Positions 62,935-64,000 of a stretch of DNA of 64,000 nt are shown here, one piece after another; within the stretch, counting starts at the first letter, position 1; every line of letters starts with the position of its first letter. Under the pieces are notes generated by a model. That model saw only the letters and a list, made by a program, of their open reading frames with translations, was not told where the DNA came from and made no database searches. The stretch lies in the NCBI RefSeq assembly GCF_003086775.1, contig NZ_CP026001.1, forward strand, positions 520,323-584,322. The letters are read 5' to 3'. A program made the translations under genes and the position numbers. Source of the stretch: Stenotrophomonas sp. ZAC14D1_NAIMI4_1. Lineage in GTDB: Bacteria > Pseudomonadota > Gammaproteobacteria > Xanthomonadales > Xanthomonadaceae.

Positions 62935-64000
62935 ATGGACATCCCAAGCTCCTCCCTGCTTGCATCCCTCGCCTCGCTGTCGCACCGCGAACGCCTGATC
63001 CAGCTGCAGGGCCCCGAACAGGGCCTGGTGGTCGAGCGCTTCGAGGGCACCGAATCGGTCTGTGGCGACAACCGCCTGCAGATCGACTGCCTGGCGACTG
63101 ACGCTTTCCTCGACCTCGCGCCCTGGCTGGAACAGCCGCTGGCCCTGCAGCTGCGCCAGGCCGACGGCGCGCTGCGGCAGTGGCATGGCCTGTGCACCGA
63201 AGCGGCGCAGCTGGGCAGCGATGGCGGCCTGGCCCGCTACCGCCTGGTCCTCGAACCCTGGACCGCCCTGCTGCGCCTGCGCCGCAATGCGGTGATCTTC
63301 CAGGACCAGGACACCCGCGCCATCTGCGAGCAGATCTTCGGCGACTACCCGCAGGCGGTGTTCCGCTTCGACGTGCAGGCCGAACTGCCTGTGCGAGCGA
63401 TCACCACCCAGTACCGCGAAACCGACTGGGCCTTCGTCACCCGGCTGCTGGCCGAAGCCGGCCTGGCCTGGCGCATCGAGCAGGCGCAGGGCGATGAGGC
63501 CGCACACACCCTGGTGGTGTTCGAGCCGGGCGCGGAGCTGCCGGACAGCGGCACGTTCCGCTTCCACCGTGCCGACATGGCCGAGGCCAGCGACGGCATC
63601 ACCGCCTTCGCCGAGCGCCAGCAACTGGTGCCCAACGCCAGCACCGTGGCCAGCTGGCACAGCGAGCAGGTCAACGCCGTCGCCGCGCAGTCCAGCGCCG
63701 ATGCCGGCACCCTGCCCGCACTGGAGGTCTACGTGCAGCCACGCGCCGGCCGTTTCGCCCAGCCCGGCTGGGCCAACGCCGAGGCGCAGGCGCGGTTGGA
63801 TGCGTTACGCGTGGGCCAGGTGCTCTACAGCGGCAGCGGAAGCGAGCGCCAGCTCGGTGCAGGCGCCACCTTTGCCCTGTCCCAGCACCCGCAGCATGCC
63901 GGCCAGAGCTTCCAGCTGCTGGCCGTGCAGCACGTGGCGGTGAACAACCTGGACCAGGGCATCGCCGAACTGCTGGGCAACACCGCGCTGGAACGCGGTG
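62935..64000 (+). CDS. vgrG: VgrG spike protein 5 (TssI), N-terminal 355 codons
   Basis: ATG 62935, ten bases after tssL, opens a frame that stays open to the window edge. It shows the gp27-like VgrG start: L-G-S-D-G-G-L-A-R-Y-R-L-V-L-E-P-W, I-F-Q-D-Q-D-T-R-A-I-C, T-T-Q-Y-R-E-T-D-W-A-F-V-T-R-L-L-A-E-A-G and G-T-F-R-F-H-R-A-D. It is only moderately like the other four, so it is a separate line. It is cotranscribed with tssJKL and is probably the housekeeping spike gene. Its tail and cargo are outside the window. Confidence 0.92.
   Translation, partial: MDIPSSSLLASLASLSHRERLIQLQGPEQGLVVERFEGTESVCGDNRLQIDCLATDAFLDLAPWLEQPLALQLRQADGALRQWHGLCTEAAQLGSDGGLARYRLVLEPWTALLRLRRNAVIFQDQDTRAICEQIFGDYPQAVFRFDVQAELPVRAITTQYRETDWAFVTRLLAEAGLAWRIEQAQGDEAAHTLVVFEPGAELPDSGTFRFHRADMAEASDGITAFAERQQLVPNASTVASWHSEQVNAVAAQSSADAGTLPALEVYVQPRAGRFAQPGWANAEAQARLDALRVGQVLYSGSGSERQLGAGATFALSQHPQHAGQSFQLLAVQHVAVNNLDQGIAELLGNTALERG

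Overview
The window reads as high-GC gammaproteobacterial DNA, most likely Stenotrophomonas or a close Xanthomonadaceae relative. The reasons are the strong G/C bias at codon third positions in most genes, a GTAG-headed stem-loop of the kind described as SMAG/REP repeats in S. maltophilia (29193-29220), and the gene content. Almost all of it is one type VI secretion system (T6SS) locus. All thirteen core functions are present: tssA, B, C, D (hcp), E, F, G, H (clpV), J, K, L, M and five vgrG (tssI) copies. Accessory genes are a PAAR tip protein, TagF, an OmpA-family envelope protein, a TagX-like M15 peptidase, a 477-residue membrane protein and a TPR lipoprotein. No Fha, PpkA or PppA gene is visible.

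Layout. 1-3300: flanking genes (amidohydrolase start, chorismate-lyase-like secreted protein, lipoprotein, GNAT, cdh). 3331-9169: vgrG1 module with a DUF4123 adaptor, a small membrane protein and a DUF2235/Tle1-type lipase effector. 9324-18650: vgrG2 module with an Ivy-like immunity protein, a lysozyme-like plus M23-like effector, an EF-hand M15-peptidase effector and four small exported proteins. 18887-19945: tssA, divergent from vgrG2. 20004-27228: PAAR, a 477-aa protein, tssM, tagF and the OmpA gene, all on the minus strand. 27328-34689: TagX-like gene and a bank of DUF6708-type membrane proteins with small partner ORFs, one frameshifted gene and one remnant. 34695-41536 and 42022-49618: two modules of the same plan (vgrG, DUF4123 adaptor, VasX/BTH_I2691-type pore-forming effector, DUF6708 candidate immunity). 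49738-59723: a 116-aa protein, then tssH, G, F, E, hcp, tssC, tssB and the TPR lipoprotein, read right to left. 59961-64000: tssJ, tssK, tssL and the 5' part of vgrG5 on the plus strand.

How it works together. TssJ-L-M form the envelope complex, TssK-F-G-E-A the baseplate and its organiser, TssB-C the sheath, Hcp the tube, VgrG and PAAR the spike, and TssH recycles the sheath. Four complete vgrG genes each start a cargo cassette, three of them with a DUF4123 adaptor, so one machine can fire lipases, cell-wall hydrolases and pore formers. vgrG3 and vgrG4 share an 880-residue core that is almost identical and differ only in their tails and cargo. Behind vgrG3 lies a decayed copy of the tssH 3' end, which shows that the cassette arose by duplication of the tssH-vgrG4 junction. 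The 32-38.8 kb stretch looks richer in A/T than the rest, which suggests imported cargo.

Family names come from motif recognition by eye; no database search was run. Start codons were chosen from Shine-Dalgarno sequences, overlaps and paralogue alignment. Positions read off the sequence rather than from gene ends may be off by one base.
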